The notes under the pieces are model-generated. The model did not search any database. It saw nothing but the letters and a program-made list of their open reading frames with translations, and was not told the origin of the DNA. The position numbers and the translations under genes are program-made. A stretch of DNA of 64,000 nt, taken from NCBI RefSeq assembly GCF_021130785.1, contig NC_060213.1, positions 130,276,001 to 130,340,000 of the forward strand. The letters are read 5' to 3'. The DNA comes from Homalodisca vitripennis. Taxonomy: Eukaryota; Arthropoda; Insecta; Hemiptera; Cicadellidae. Positions 42,585 to 54,795 of the stretch are shown in pieces. Within the stretch, counting starts at the first letter, position 1. The number at the start of each line of letters is the position of its first letter.

Positions 42585-42655
42585 TTGTATCTCTTGACGA
42601 ATGTACATTTCTTAAAGAAATTGTAATAAAGATTTTGCTTGATTGATTGAGTAAC
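42585..42655 (+). mobile_element. retroelement 3' tail after the satellite
   Basis: The sequence ttaaagaaattgtaataaag then attttgcttgattgattgag carries AATAAA and a (gatt)n tail, as LINE or SINE 3' ends do. The satellite may be an amplified internal part of this element. No coding remnant is seen. Confidence 0.5.
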
Positions 42656-44549
42656 ATTATCAAGGGTTCTGCAAGTACCTGCATAATTTGGGGTTTTTGA
42701 GAACCAGTTATAGTCATGTCTTTACGGTCAGATGTACCAATAATCCTGGTGACCTATAATTAGTCTCGGATGTTGTTGCGGTGTCGTAATTAGGATCTCA
42801 GTCTGGTTCCTGTTGATTACATCAAATTTTGGGTCTCAGACCTAGGCATGGTCCTGAGGATCAGGAAATCCTCCAAACCTAAACATGAGATAACTCCCTC
42901 CCTCCCACCACTCCCCTCAGCAGGCTAACAGTTTCCATAGATATTTAATATAGCACTCAATACATTTTCAACAGTTATAAATTGTCAACAGTGTCTATAA
43001 AAAGTGAATTTGCAACACTGTTTCCCACATTGACTCTGCAACCCAAAGTGGACAGATAACTAGAATGTTTTCTACTGGTTGAAGAAGATTGCAGTGCAAT
43101 CGAAAATTTCTAATTATGTGTAATTTCAATCAGTAGACCCTAAAAGATAGTTTTCAAGATAGGTCTAGCTTATTTTCCTATCAACTAGTAATAACCATTA
43201 AGTAATACAAAAATTTTTTAAAGAGGTAATGGGACTCTAAATAAGCGAAAACTGAAAATTTCTGAATGTGAATGTGAATCTTTATCTTTCCTTAAAACAA
43301 CGTAAACGTATATAATTTATTTTAAATTGTTAAAAAGTATAAATATTAACAAAACTATAGATACTGTTATTATTTGATGCCATCTTAGAATGGATAAGTT
43401 TTCGCTAAAGAGCAATCTAGATCAAATTTAAGTGATTATGTATGATTAGCATATAAGCACAAGTTGGTACTGTTATATACTGCTAGAGTTGATGTTAATA
43501 CATAACAAAATAAGGACTATTTGAAGGAAGTAAGACTGCTTTCTTTTACATAGTAGATTTATGACTTTTGGAGTTAGTTGATTTCGTATGTATTGTGCTG
43601 AAAATGGAATACTCTTGGAAAGGCTGTACTAGGTCTACACGTGATAGAAAAGAAAACTGGATCACTACAAGTAATTTAGAGAGTAACAGAAAACAAATAT
43701 AGTTCTTGTACAATTGTACCAAACATTTGACAGAAGCAGTTGGTAATGTTTCACCCCCCCCCCCTGTTCACGTAAGGTCCATCTTCCACTTGAGAGTGAT
43801 ACCGATTGTATTGTACGATATTGTAGATGTAGTGTAGAGTACTTAAAGTAAATACTAGTTAGAACTCCTATTTATTTATTTGGGGACAGTGTTTGTTCCA
43901 GTTGGTAGTAAGTCACAAGAAATAATTTCAAAATTAGACTCACCCTCGAGTTCGGGGTCATCTGTGTACATAAATTTGCACAACGCCAGCTACTCAGCGT
44001 TGGCAACGGCCGGGGGTTGTATCTTTTGGCTGGTTTTGTACATATTGAGTCACATGTAGAAAGTGCCACTGTATTATAATTTTTGTTTCAAAAGTTCCAC
44101 AATTCATTTACTGTACTTGCCTTTTAACACTAGTTCTGGTCAAGATGTTTTGTTGTTAACGAAAAGCGAAATGAGCGAATGTTTCAGAACAAATGAAGTG
44201 ATTGTGTTAAAAAAAGGAGGCAAGTTTTTTGTTTTCAGAAGAACTGAATTCATCCACTTTTTTGTGTGTTCTGTTAAGCGTTTAAAATGAAAAAAAAATT
44301 TTTACTGTAACGGTTTTGCATTACAGTAGAGTGTCTTGTAGTTTTAATATTATTCGATAATAAAACATATTTTAACGAAGAAAAATTGTCATGTCTTAAA
44401 TTTATTTCAAGTCCCGTCATATTATCCTTTTCTGTTTGTGTATGTGGTGTGTATGCATTTATAAATGTGTGTATGTATGTGTGTTATGCTGTCCTAAACT
44501 GAATTAGTTATGTGTTCTTCAAATTCTCTAAGTTTAGACTATACAATGA
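42656..44549. other. gene-free sequence
   Basis: AT-rich, with a C9 run near 43755, a stem motif at 43079-43113 and an AATAAA at about 44360. A 75-codon open frame at 44063-44290 has no recognisable motif and no splice or family support. Confidence 0.5.
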
Positions 44550-45136
44550 AGACACCTCTTCAGGGAAAGGATGGATTCTGAGAAGAAATCCAGGTCAGCA
44601 CCATCACTCTCCTCAGGGATAGCCTTCTCCAACATTAAAGCTCTGGTCATTGATTGGGAAAAGAGGACAAGACACAAGAATTGGAGTAGAGCCTCGGGTT
44701 TAAGAATATCCAAAATGTTTATCTCTCCTTATGCAAAAGGGTGGACAGCTCTCCTAGACCAGAATAAGGAGGATATAAGACTGATATTAGGAATGTTGAC
44801 AGGACATGGCCCTCTGAGGAAGCACCTTATGAAGGTAGGCCTTAGTCAGAGCAGCGAATGTAGACTCTGTGGAGAAGAGGAGGAGTCAGCGGAGCACATT
44901 TGGTTGGATTGTCCTGCCATACTAGAGACTAGGAAAAGATACTTGGGAGCATATCTCCTCAGCCCCAAGGACATTTGAGAACAGGAGCCCTTAAATCTGA
45001 TTGGCTTTTGCAAAACCCTCAGTTTTTGAGGGCACAAATTAGAGTAAGGGAGGCGCAAAGGTCCTTTTAGGACTAAGTGCGGGGACAAATTGTCCTCTTC
45101 CCTCAGGAAGGGGAAAAAAAAAAAGAAAAAAAAAAT
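44550..45136 (+). mobile_element. 5'-truncated R1/Jockey-type LINE 3' end
   Basis: A 135-codon frame (44571-44978) encodes the C-terminal part of ORF2, including YAKGWTALLDQNKEDIRLIL, GMLTGHGPLRKHL and a C-x2-C-x8-H-x4-C knuckle (CRLCGEEEESAEHIWLDC). This region follows RNase H in R1 and Jockey-clade LINEs and is thought to bind nucleic acid. A 3' UTR with a cctcag hairpin-like part ends in an A-rich tail at about 45115-45136. An in-frame TGA at 44547 and the absence of RT mark it as a truncated fragment. Confidence 0.85.
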
Positions 45137-45324
45137 CACTCTCCTCTTTTAGTAGTCTTGATATGCCACGGTTTGATGTGTAACTTGTGGACTGAAATCT
45201 TCTGCGATAAAGTGCCGTTGATCTGGTTCCTTTTGGTACAGAAAAGGAAAAGTAATCAAACAAAGCAGAACAGTCCATCCACCGTCCTGGATAGAAAAAA
45301 TAAATCATTGCATTTTATTTTCAA

Positions 45325-45790
45325 ACTAGCTGTTTCCCGCGGCTTCGCACGCTTTTCGTAAGCGTTACCCGTGTATGTGCACTTCTGGCTCAAGTAAATT
45401 ATATTTCCAACGCCGATGTAGAGTTTGCTTTGTTGCCAAGATCAAGAAAATCTGTATATGTTTATAGCCATTGTACACGTACATGAGTTTTATTATAAAG
45501 TGGTCTAACACTCAAGCTTTAAGTTCAACCAGAAATTTATCTTCAAGACAAATATACATCATAACTTAGCGCCTTCAAATAGTGTTTGGCTATTAAATAT
45601 TCGTAACTGTCTCGTAATTGCAGTTTATAATGTGCAGGCGCTTTGAAAACTGTTATCTTTGGCAACACCACCTGGAGGCGAGTTACATCAATAGGCATAG
45701 CATAGAAACCTTCTTCGTGGAAAAATACATATACATACAAATTTTCGTAATGATCGGTCAAATAGTTTACGATTCCATAAAGGACAAACA

Positions 45791-45827
<37 letters not shown>
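45325..45827 (+). mobile_element. RTE/SINE-like repeat ending in (TA)n
   Basis: It opens aactagctgtttcccgcggc then ttcgcacgc, a motif widespread in invertebrate LINE/SINE tails. It ends with cgtaatgatcggtcaaatag, tttacgattccataaagg and a TA run (45793-45827). It is non-coding; frames on both strands are shadows. Confidence 0.6.
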
Positions 45828-45828
<1 letters not shown>

Positions 45829-46059
45829 TTAAGAGGTCAAAAAAGAAGTCACAAAGTTCTTTGACAGCTGCAACTGGCATTCCAGATACCAATACCCAAG
45901 CTTAACTCCCAGAAGCCCAAAAAAACTCACTTGAATCTTATGGAACATGTCAATATGATCAGTTATCGATCTTAATGAAAATTCTTTTGTCAATCTTAAT
46001 GAAAATTCTTTTGTTTTTTTTTTGTAAGAAATTTTTTGCTAAGAATTAAGGTTACTAAC

Positions 46060-46560
46060 CTCCTTGTGAAGAATTGTATGAAAACTAACTTTTTTGCTTA
46101 TTGAGAGTGAAAATAAGAAGGAACTTTAGGGACAGTGGAATTTTACCTCTTTGTGTGAAGTAATACCATAGAAACTGGCAACTAGTGTTACATAAGCCAT
46201 TTTCACAATAACTTGTCTGTGGTTGGTTAAACTTCAGCCAATAACGAGAAGCCAGAAGTTTGACTTGGTATGATTCGGAATAGTTTGATCCTAGTTATGA
46301 CACCGGCCTTGTATGCCTAAAGATTAAGGTTGTTGGGAAGGAAATACACAAATCAAAGCTAACCATTTTTCTTTATTGAGGTTAAAAAGTGGTAGGAACT
46401 TTATCTAAATAGCATTTTTGAAGAGAAATTTAGCACAGTTCTTGAAGTTGAAATACCAGTGACGTCATGTCCAGTGATACAAAACAAGTTTTGATCATAA
46501 CTGGTCTGTGGTTGGTTAAGCTTCAGTCAAATCACAAAAAACTCTCCCTCCCCTTTATCA
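46060..46560. repeat. two diverged copies of a repeat of about 230 bp
   Basis: Two segments (about 46080-46260 and 46370-46545) share ttattgag-gt-aaaa-ta-gaactt, aactggtctgtggttggtta and cttcagccaatcac-like ends. Related pieces lie at 50085-50165, 53695-53725 and 54355. A dispersed family of unknown class. Confidence 0.55.
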
Positions 46561-48429
46561 AGCCTATAGAGATATTACTGAATAATACCAGTTTCTGTTG
46601 AAATTGACAAATAATGCAGATTGTTATCTTCTTTAGTACGGAAACTTGATGCTGTATTCAGTGAAAATGAATTAAAAATGCATTATTTAGATTTTGAAAT
46701 TACGTTTCTATCACCAATGGAAAAAGTTAGAAGTTCTGATTAAATGATTCTTTTAAATTACAAGATCAAGCCTTTATTGAAAATAATATTCTGGAAAATA
46801 GAGTTAAGGTGCTAGATAGAGGACTAAGTCATCACAGGTTAATATAAGAACATTTTTGGCTGAAAATAATGTACTAAATGATAAAATACTGCAACGTAAC
46901 TCTAGATTCGATTTGTGTAAAGTGGAAATAGCTAAATTTGTCTCTTGAAGAGATCAACTTGTAGGAAACAGTGAAGAAGCTCGCTTTAAAGAAGAGTCTG
47001 AATTATCTAATTCCAGATGGGCGGGTGATAAGATCATACAGTGTTAAATCAATGACTGAGTAAATGATCTAGCTTACAGAGACGAAGTGTCCATGTTAGA
47101 CCCCTCAGTCACTTGTATGATTAAACATATGAGCAAACTAAAAGATGTAAGATTTGTTAATCAGGTGTTAGATAAAATGATGTACATCCTGAACTGTGTC
47201 AACAGTAGCATGTACAAAATGTCACATGAAAGTGCTTCTCATTTACTTTTATTGATAATACAAGCTTTTCACTTAGATTCATTTCGAGGATCTAACTCAT
47301 CACCTAAGCTGTAACCTTGGCATAAAGAAGTTTTACTTTGGTGAATTACCATGTTGACAACAAAAAATACCTTTGAGTGTGGGTTGTACTTGAAAATTGT
47401 GGTTAACTGTTACGTCTTGCCTGTTATTAAGGCAATTTTTACTATATTGTATCTTAAATATTTAAAACCACTAAATAAAAACAATATGAATTGTAAAAAG
47501 CTGTGGGTGGCATTTACCCATCACATGAACTTTCTTCTTGTACTCCACATTCCAAAAATACAGACCTTGTTTCCGTTATTAAATTGAAGAAATTATGGAG
47601 GGTGGCCACCATCACATGCACTACCCACGCATTTGATATGCATGTGTGTATTATGAGTGGTGGCATTGTACTGTACTAAACCATCTTCGGCCAAGTCAAT
47701 GAGATCGTGTGAATGTAATCGTTCAAAATTCTTTTGACATATTATCACAACTAGAATAAAACTTAATTGATTTAGGTCTGACTTATTTAACTGAAGTAGT
47801 TGTAAACTTAGTGTAACAAAGTTAAAAAAATTTGCTTAACTCCAGTCAATATACCTTGACTGGAAACATGTTTAGTAATTTTCATTCTACTGTTTTAGAG
47901 TCTTCAACTAAAAGAGGTAATCTACTCTAATTTAGAGGTAATTTGCTGGTTCTCACAGTGGACATGACTGTGAAGGAGTTATTATCCAAATCACTTGGTT
48001 GTAAATTCCAAATAAATTTATGTCTTCCTGGTTTTACTATCTAATGCGTCTTGAAGAGCAAGGATATTCACCTTTGAAAGAGGATTTTGTGGTAATTTTG
48101 GATGGCACAAATAATATTTCTGATCGCTGTGGATGATTACAACACACGCTTAACAATACATTACATTAACTTAATATCACTAATGTTATCGTACTGGGAA
48201 CACACCTAACCTAAACTCCCCCAAAATAAAAAGGGGAGTATAGAAAATCTAAATCTGATACTCTACAATCAACTAAAAAAATGTCCTCTTCATTTAAGAG
48301 ATCAAAAGCTATGTGGCAAGTTGTGAATTCTGAGAAACCCTAGAAATCCAAGAATGTGCATTAACAGGAGTGGTAATACAGTTTCAGATCCTTTTGATGT
48401 TGCACTTTCAATGAATTGTATTCAATGTT

Positions 48430-49745
48430 GGTTCATGACACACTCCATGCCATTGAGTTTGGTGCAATAAGTTTACACCCCTTGAGAAATTCATTTTTCA
48501 TCAGCAGGTTACCTCCAAGATTTTACACTCAGGAGGCGTCTAAAACAGTTGTTTCTTTGAAACCAATACCTTTGTAAGGTTATGATAAAGTTTCCCCAAA
48601 ACTTATGAGGCAGGTTCATGATGCCATTTCTAATCTCTTGGCACACCTTATTAACATGTCATTTACTTGAACATGCGATTGTAACACCATTACACAAAAA
48701 GGGAAATTAGATGTATGCAGCAATTGTTACCTATAATTGAAAATGACCTATATTGTTACTGTTGAATTTCTCAAAGGTGTAAAGAATTTTCCTAAATAGA
48801 CTACTACCTTTTTAGATAAAAACTTCACCGTAACTTATTTGCATTAATTAAGGGAAGTCGACATCTGAGGCTATCTACAGTGTTGTTTAATTTTTTTTCG
48901 CAAGCTCTTGACATTTGCGAATCGGCTTTAGGAGTCTTTTTTATCTCACCAATGCCTTTTATATGGTCGATCATATTGTTCCTACTTGACTATTTCAGGA
49001 TATGAGAAGATTTCCACTCTTGGATCTCTTCATATCTCACACGGACAGCCAATTCGAGTTCTCTTCAGGTTGTTAAAGAACTGTTTTATCAAATTCAAAG
49101 AAGATAAAGTATGGAGTTCTCGAGGGTCAGTCCTGGGTCCTCTACTTTTTCTACTGTTTATAAATAACCTGCCATCTTGCATTACTGGCAGCAGTGCCAA
49201 CACCTCTAGTTGCTCAGAGACGAACTGGCCTTGAGGTTTTCACTTCTGGATAAACCAGTAATTGAATGCATTGGTTTCAAAGAAACCAACTACTACTGAA
49301 TGAAGCAAAAACTCAAGTACTAGATCACCAATAGATACCAACAATAGGAGCAGCCAAAATAGATTTTTGGATAGATGGAAGCATCACTATGTGATGTTTC
49401 AAAGTTTCTTGGAGTGTATATTAATAGCCAACTAAAATTCCAGGATCACACAGATTTTGTCTACAAGAAATTGTTATTACAGATATTTCTAATTCGTACA
49501 TTATCCAAGTTTGCAGACACACAAGTAACTCTGGCTGTATACTATGGATTGATATATCCTTACCTGTCTTATGCTGTGACCATTTGGGGGCTCTAATGTG
49601 ATCGCTCTAGGTCAATATTCAAACTTCAAAAAAAAGCGTTGAGAGCAACATTCGAGAAACTACACCAGTCCTATTGTAGGCCAATCTGTAAGGATTCCAA
49701 TATGCTTACCTTTCCGTAAATGTACGTTTTGAGTTGTTTAAACCT
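48430..49745 (+). pseudogene. decayed LINE reverse transcriptase
   Basis: Readable pieces are SSRGSVLGPLLFLLFINNLP (49120), a C-terminal stretch SKFLGVYINSQLKFQDH (49397), and LSKFADTQVTLAVYYGLIYP then YLSYAVTIWG (49500-49590). The order and motifs (GSVLGPLLF-FIN-L, LGV-D--L-W--H, YG-I-Y-I-WG) are those of LINE RT. Upstream to 46600 there may be more of the element, including a 75-codon frame at 47087-47314, but I recognise no motif there. Heavily frameshifted. Confidence 0.65.
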
Positions 49746-49915
49746 GAATCTATCAAATGACTAGTGACAAGTCGCTTAAAATTGTTTCTCTAATGTCAAA
49801 AGACTAGTTCCTAGTCGTTTTTTGAGTCATATGTTTAATCAAACTTATGCTATCGAAAATTGGATTTGAGTAGTACAAGATAAGTCACTTGTTTACTTAA
49901 TGAGAGTGGATATTT

Positions 49916-50131
49916 GGAGGATGAAAATGTTGTTTAGCACCAGTTCTCCTTCCTCTTAGTGCAGCATGAGGAATCTAACTCTCTCATAGACTTACTCTTG
50001 GAATCTGGAGTAATGTCTTTTGGTGAGATCCATTCTGATCCAAATATAAGGAAGATGGAACAATACCTAATTGTGTGAAGTTTTAGTACCATAAAAACTG
50101 GCAACCAAAGATAAACAAGTCATTTTTGTCA
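49916..50131. repeat. near-identical direct repeat, left copy
   Basis: 216 bp from ggaggatgaaaatgttgttt to aaacaagtcattttt. The right copy is at 50596-50811, with only about two differences. The ends are not TG...CA and no LTR features are seen. Confidence 0.9.
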
Positions 50132-50299
50132 AACCTTGTCGGTGGCTGGTTAAGCTTCAGCTAATTTATTTGTTTATTTCAACGCCAGTGCCATTAACAA
50201 ATTATTCTTCTAATGATCAAGGTTACAAAAAAATCAAATAATTATGAAATATCCTCATTCATTTGTATGAAGTTTGTTTTTGACGATGGAAGGATTTTT

Positions 50300-52605
50300 A
50301 AGGAAACAGGATTTTTCCGGACATTTGCCATTGTTCAGTGATACAAAAAATCAGTAACACTACGTTCGAGATCTGCAATCTGATCTCTTCTTCAGGTAAA
50401 TAACTAATCTAACACGTAATTACCAACTAGGTTAAAATCCTCATTCAATTACAAGATTAGCAAAAAATACAATGCAAGCAACTAATATAAATTAATGAAC
50501 CACTACAACAAATCATACAGTGCATGCTATAATTTTGCAACCAACATCACAGGACAAAAATTAAATTGTGTTCAAATTGAATTTTGAGTATAATCGGAGG
50601 ATGAAAATGTTGTTTAGCACCAGTTCTCCTTCCTCTTAGTGCAGCATGAGGAATCTAACTCTCTCATAGACTTACTCTTGGAATTTGGAGTAATGTCTTT
50701 TGGTGAGATCCATTCTGATCCAAATATAAGGAAGATGGAACAATACCTAATTGTGTGAAGTTTTAGTACCATAAAAACTGGCAACCAAAGATAAACAAGT
50801 CATTTTGTCAAAAATTAAATTGTGTTCAAATTGAAGGTTATTTTTGACGATGGAAGGATTGTGAAGGAAACAGGATTTTTCCAGATATTTGCCATCGTTC
50901 AACGTAGTGTTACTGATTTCTTGTTTCACTGAACGATGGCAAATGTCCAGAAAATCCTGTTTCCTTCATATATTCACTGGCTGGCCACCCGACTGGGAAT
51001 AAGCCAAGAACCTTCCTATAGAACCGAGAAAACATCAAAAACAATTTTTTCGTTTCTAAGAACACATGATATCAAGAAGTAGTTTTACACCTCCTTGAAT
51101 CAGGACCTGATTAAGCTCAAAATATCGTATTTTGTACGTGGTCCGTGAAACTGTGAATGAATATTGGCATACTCGTAAGTTCGCAAGCCCCATCCGACGC
51201 CGGTTGCCTCCACTAGTGTAGTTATCTTGGTTAGTTCTACCCCTATATCGCGGGAAGCCTCGAAACATGTAACAATCCATTGGACAATTAAAGTCGGCCG
51301 ACCGATCGTCTCAGGTATCGGTCCCAATACGAGAGGTAAAGGCGGTACGGCAGAACTTTAACAGTCGCGATACTAACAGCGTTTTTGTGTTACGTTTGAT
51401 ACAGCCAATGAAATGGGTTCCAAATGAAGTTGTCCAACTCTTATTCTTGAGCGAAAATAGCATTTCAAAAAGACGTTTGGTAGATAGATTGCGCAATCCT
51501 AAAATTTACAGTGTTCAGCCGCTTATGAACAGGCTTAGCTTTGGGTCGGTGAATATTATCACCTGTTTGGTGGTTTGATAAGGCCCGATATGACGCACGG
51601 CTATGACAAAATGTGCTGAGGGCTGAGCGACAGTAGACAAATGTAATGTCTGGAATTAGTGGTGGATCAGCGGCAGCGTGTGGTATCGCCCTGCTACTCA
51701 GGTCTGACGTGGCCAGTGTCGAGCGTTCTCCATATGTACAATACAAGCATTAAGTCGTAGCTCTAACGCCCACCGTTTACCGCTCGTATCGCGGGAGAGG
51801 CCTCGGTAGGTCTATGAATGAATGCTCCTCACGTACACGTTCCGATTGGACGTAAGATTACATAGATCATAAGAAGAGATCAGATTATAGATCTCGAAAC
51901 GTAGTGTTAGTGATTTTTTGTATCACTGAACGATGGCAAATGTCCGGAAAATCCTAAAGAGAACAAAATATTTAGGCAGTTAAGGGTTAAGGCTACGTTG
52001 GATCGAATTTTCTGCCTACTTGGATTTAGTAGCCTTAATTAGATCCAAATGTGGTATTTAAGGTTGTCGTAGTACAATTTTAGATCGTGAGGTCCTCGTA
52101 ACTGCAGAATATAAGCATTCCGCGCCCTACGACGGCTTTCAAGAATTTCGTAGTTGAGCCACTTGATTAGTTTTGGTCTCATAAAAACTTTCTTTACTAA
52201 TGGAAACGACGATCAGAAGAACTTGCCTAAATATTTTGTTCTAAATATTATGGTTAGTAAATCCTTGTACATGGCCGTTTTAACGGTGCTGACGCTCTCT
52301 TATATCTTTGTTTAAAGTTTGTTTTTGACGATGGAAGGATTGTGAAGGAAGCATGATTTCCGGACTTTTGCCATCGCTCAGTGATACAATACAATCAGTA
52401 ACACTACGTTTCGAGATCTTCAATCTAATCTCTGCTTCAGTTAATGACTAAACTAATGCATGACTTTGTTTATTTAAACTAAATTTTAGTCATGCATTAG
52501 TTTAGTTATTTACCTGAAGAAGAGATCAGGTTTCAGATCTCGAAACGCAGTGTTACTGATTGTATTGTATCGCTGAACGATGGCAAAAGTCTGGAAAGTC
52601 CTGCT
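50300..52605. repeat. cluster of foldback repeats (four partial or full copies)
   Basis: Copies of one module (gatggcaaatgtcc, gaaaatcctgtttcctt, actacgtttcgagatct, gatctcttcttcagg) occur at about 50300-50420, 50825-50965 (both arms without a middle), 51870-51960 (inverse half) and 52325-52605 (full foldback). The full copy has arms of about 120 bp closing on a loop near 52478 (gcatgact ... agtcatgc). It is non-coding. Short open frames between them (51056-51746) match nothing. Confidence 0.8.
50596..50811. repeat. near-identical direct repeat, right copy
   Basis: Mate of 49916-50131 at an offset of 680 bp. It is flanked on both sides by another short repeat (aaattaaattgtgttcaaat at 50559 and 50811), suggesting a patchwork insertion. 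Confidence 0.9.
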
Positions 52606-52949
52606 CTCTTATAGTCCTATCTCTTCGCAGCCTTACTTCCGAGAAGGAAGGATTCCGGATGATTCCGAGAAAGAATCATCAAGATTTTTCACTTTGGCCT
52701 GATAAAAACTTCCTAACAGTTTCCTTACGTCAGCATCGATCTTACAAATTACCTTCAGTGCCTTTTGACAGGACTTTTTGATAGAGCGTCTAATCTGAAC
52801 ATCTTTATATCTACCGTACATATTTCAGGGTTAACAACAGAGAAGAAAGTGATAACCTTAGTAGAATGAAAACCATTTCTAGCATTGCTATCTTTGGAAT
52901 TAGACTACGGAAGACCGTAAACTGTAATATTAGAAAGGCATGTATTATA

Positions 52950-53297
52950 CTAGTTAATTTCTCTAATTATTTCCTCTTGACCAGTTTCAGCAGAACGAGC
53001 TGGACTCTCAAGTTCAGAAGCTTTTATGTCTAAAACAACAAAAGAATCAAACTTATCATTAAGAACTAGAAAATCGTAGAAAACTGTTATTGGTATGGTA
53101 TGATTATATAAGTTGATCAGTCCAGACTGTGAACTACTCGATTCACCCCAAGTTGAATTATCTACAATATGACAGTCTGGAAGAACAGAAACGCCGATGC
53201 ATTCAATGTATTGCAGAAAACAAGTGTCGACGAGTAATTTAGAAGGTAGTGAAAAAGTTATGTAAGTTTGCCTGTAGATACTTTGTAGAGTTAACAA
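52950..53297 (-). pseudogene. possible retropepsin-like fragment
   Basis: A 115-codon open frame on the minus strand contains KLLVDTC, then alternating hydrophobic strands and VFYDFLVLND with FVVLDI near the end. The layout recalls a retroviral-type aspartic protease (LLVDTG then F-V--D-ILG-D), but the Gly after DT is Cys and no neighbouring gag or RT was recognised. It may instead be a chance frame. No start or splice support. Confidence 0.22.
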
Positions 53298-54795
53298 GAG
53301 TAAGTGACATAATATGTTATTGACGATGACAAGCGAAATGGTACAATGTTAATGGAACTGTAATTCCATTCATTTGGCGAAAAGTAAGTGACATTTGATT
53401 GTTCACTAAACCTAGATGTGAAACATGAGTTAGTACAACTCACTGAACGCGGATGAGACAAATTGCAAGCAATCAGAGTCGAACAGTTGATTAAGTGAAT
53501 AGCTTATCTAGCGAATAGCACTTAATCGCACCAGACAACAAAATCACCCATCTTAAAGCTAAAAAGAAGTGGCTGCTTCACCAATCAAAAGGTAACTCCC
53601 ACATTCAGTTAGTTTATACAGATGATTCTTGACTAATAGCAGTTTCGGTTAAACATATTTTTACTGATGATGGCTTCTCAAAGCGAGCGAGGCCTAAATT
53701 AAGCTTCATCCAAATCACGAAAAACTTGCATCCAGTGATAGCCTACGACCAGGCTGGTCGGTTCTTAGTTAAAAATTATTATTTATTAAACTCTCAGTGG
53801 CAATGCCATTACGATGGACAAACTTAGTAAATATTATTGTACAATAACAAGTAATAATCAATAAGTATTGAGCTCTAATACTTAGACAATCATAAATTAA
53901 AGAATAACAATGATAAAGATTGACTAAAAACAACAATTAAGCTACAAAAAAGCAACAAAATTAGTAAATTTAACAATCTGTATGTATTACCTGACCAAAC
54001 AAACAACATCACAAGTGCAAGATTATATCGATATGATGTTAACAATATACTACAAATTAATTTTACAGATAATAATTTACAATAATATTTAAAGCCTACG
54101 GGAAACATGTAAAAACATCCGTGCCGATCTAACGATGCTGATAAATCTTACCTTTTTTTAACTGTTTTAGGCTGTCGTGAAAAAGATCAACCTCTGCAGG
54201 AAGATTGTTACCTAAGCGGCTTTGTCTGGCGATGGGACAAAATGGTAGTTTCTTGGGTCAGATCAATGGACAAATAAATAGTTCAGTAGATCTCGTACGA
54301 CCAGGTATCATCTGCTCTAGCTTAGACCGTAAATCAAAAAGTCCACCCAACACAAACTTCAGCCAATCACGAGAAAGTTCCATTAACTAGCCTGTCTATT
54401 TATTCCCAACAGATCATCCATGTCACAACTTCAATACATAAACAAACAATTAAATACATTTTTGTTAAGGAAATATGTATTGATAGCGAAAGTGGGTACA
54501 ATAAGCAATTTATAATAAATAATGTTATCAAAAGTACCTCGTATAACAATTAGCTAACAGCAACAGCAATAACTAAAGTTAACAATATAATTACAATAAT
54601 GATAAAGTACAGTACAATATACCTATAAATTCAACCTCAACGGACACTGAGTAAAGCTAGTGAGGCCCTCTAAACGCATCATAAAAGAATCAAGAATCTG
54701 AAACCGGGCACAAAGCACCAACTTATTGACACAATGACTTGTGTCCCTATAATGACATCACGAAATAAGCATAGAGTCACTCATGGTTCAATATA

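Noticed and set aside
49916..50811. LTR pair of a small retrotransposon
   Set aside because: No TG/CA ends, no primer site, no target duplication, and only about 460 non-coding bases between.
51056..51746. Cluster of 61-93-codon frames as a small gene
   Set aside because: They overlap on both strands inside a repeat-rich stretch, with no motif and no splice signals in register.
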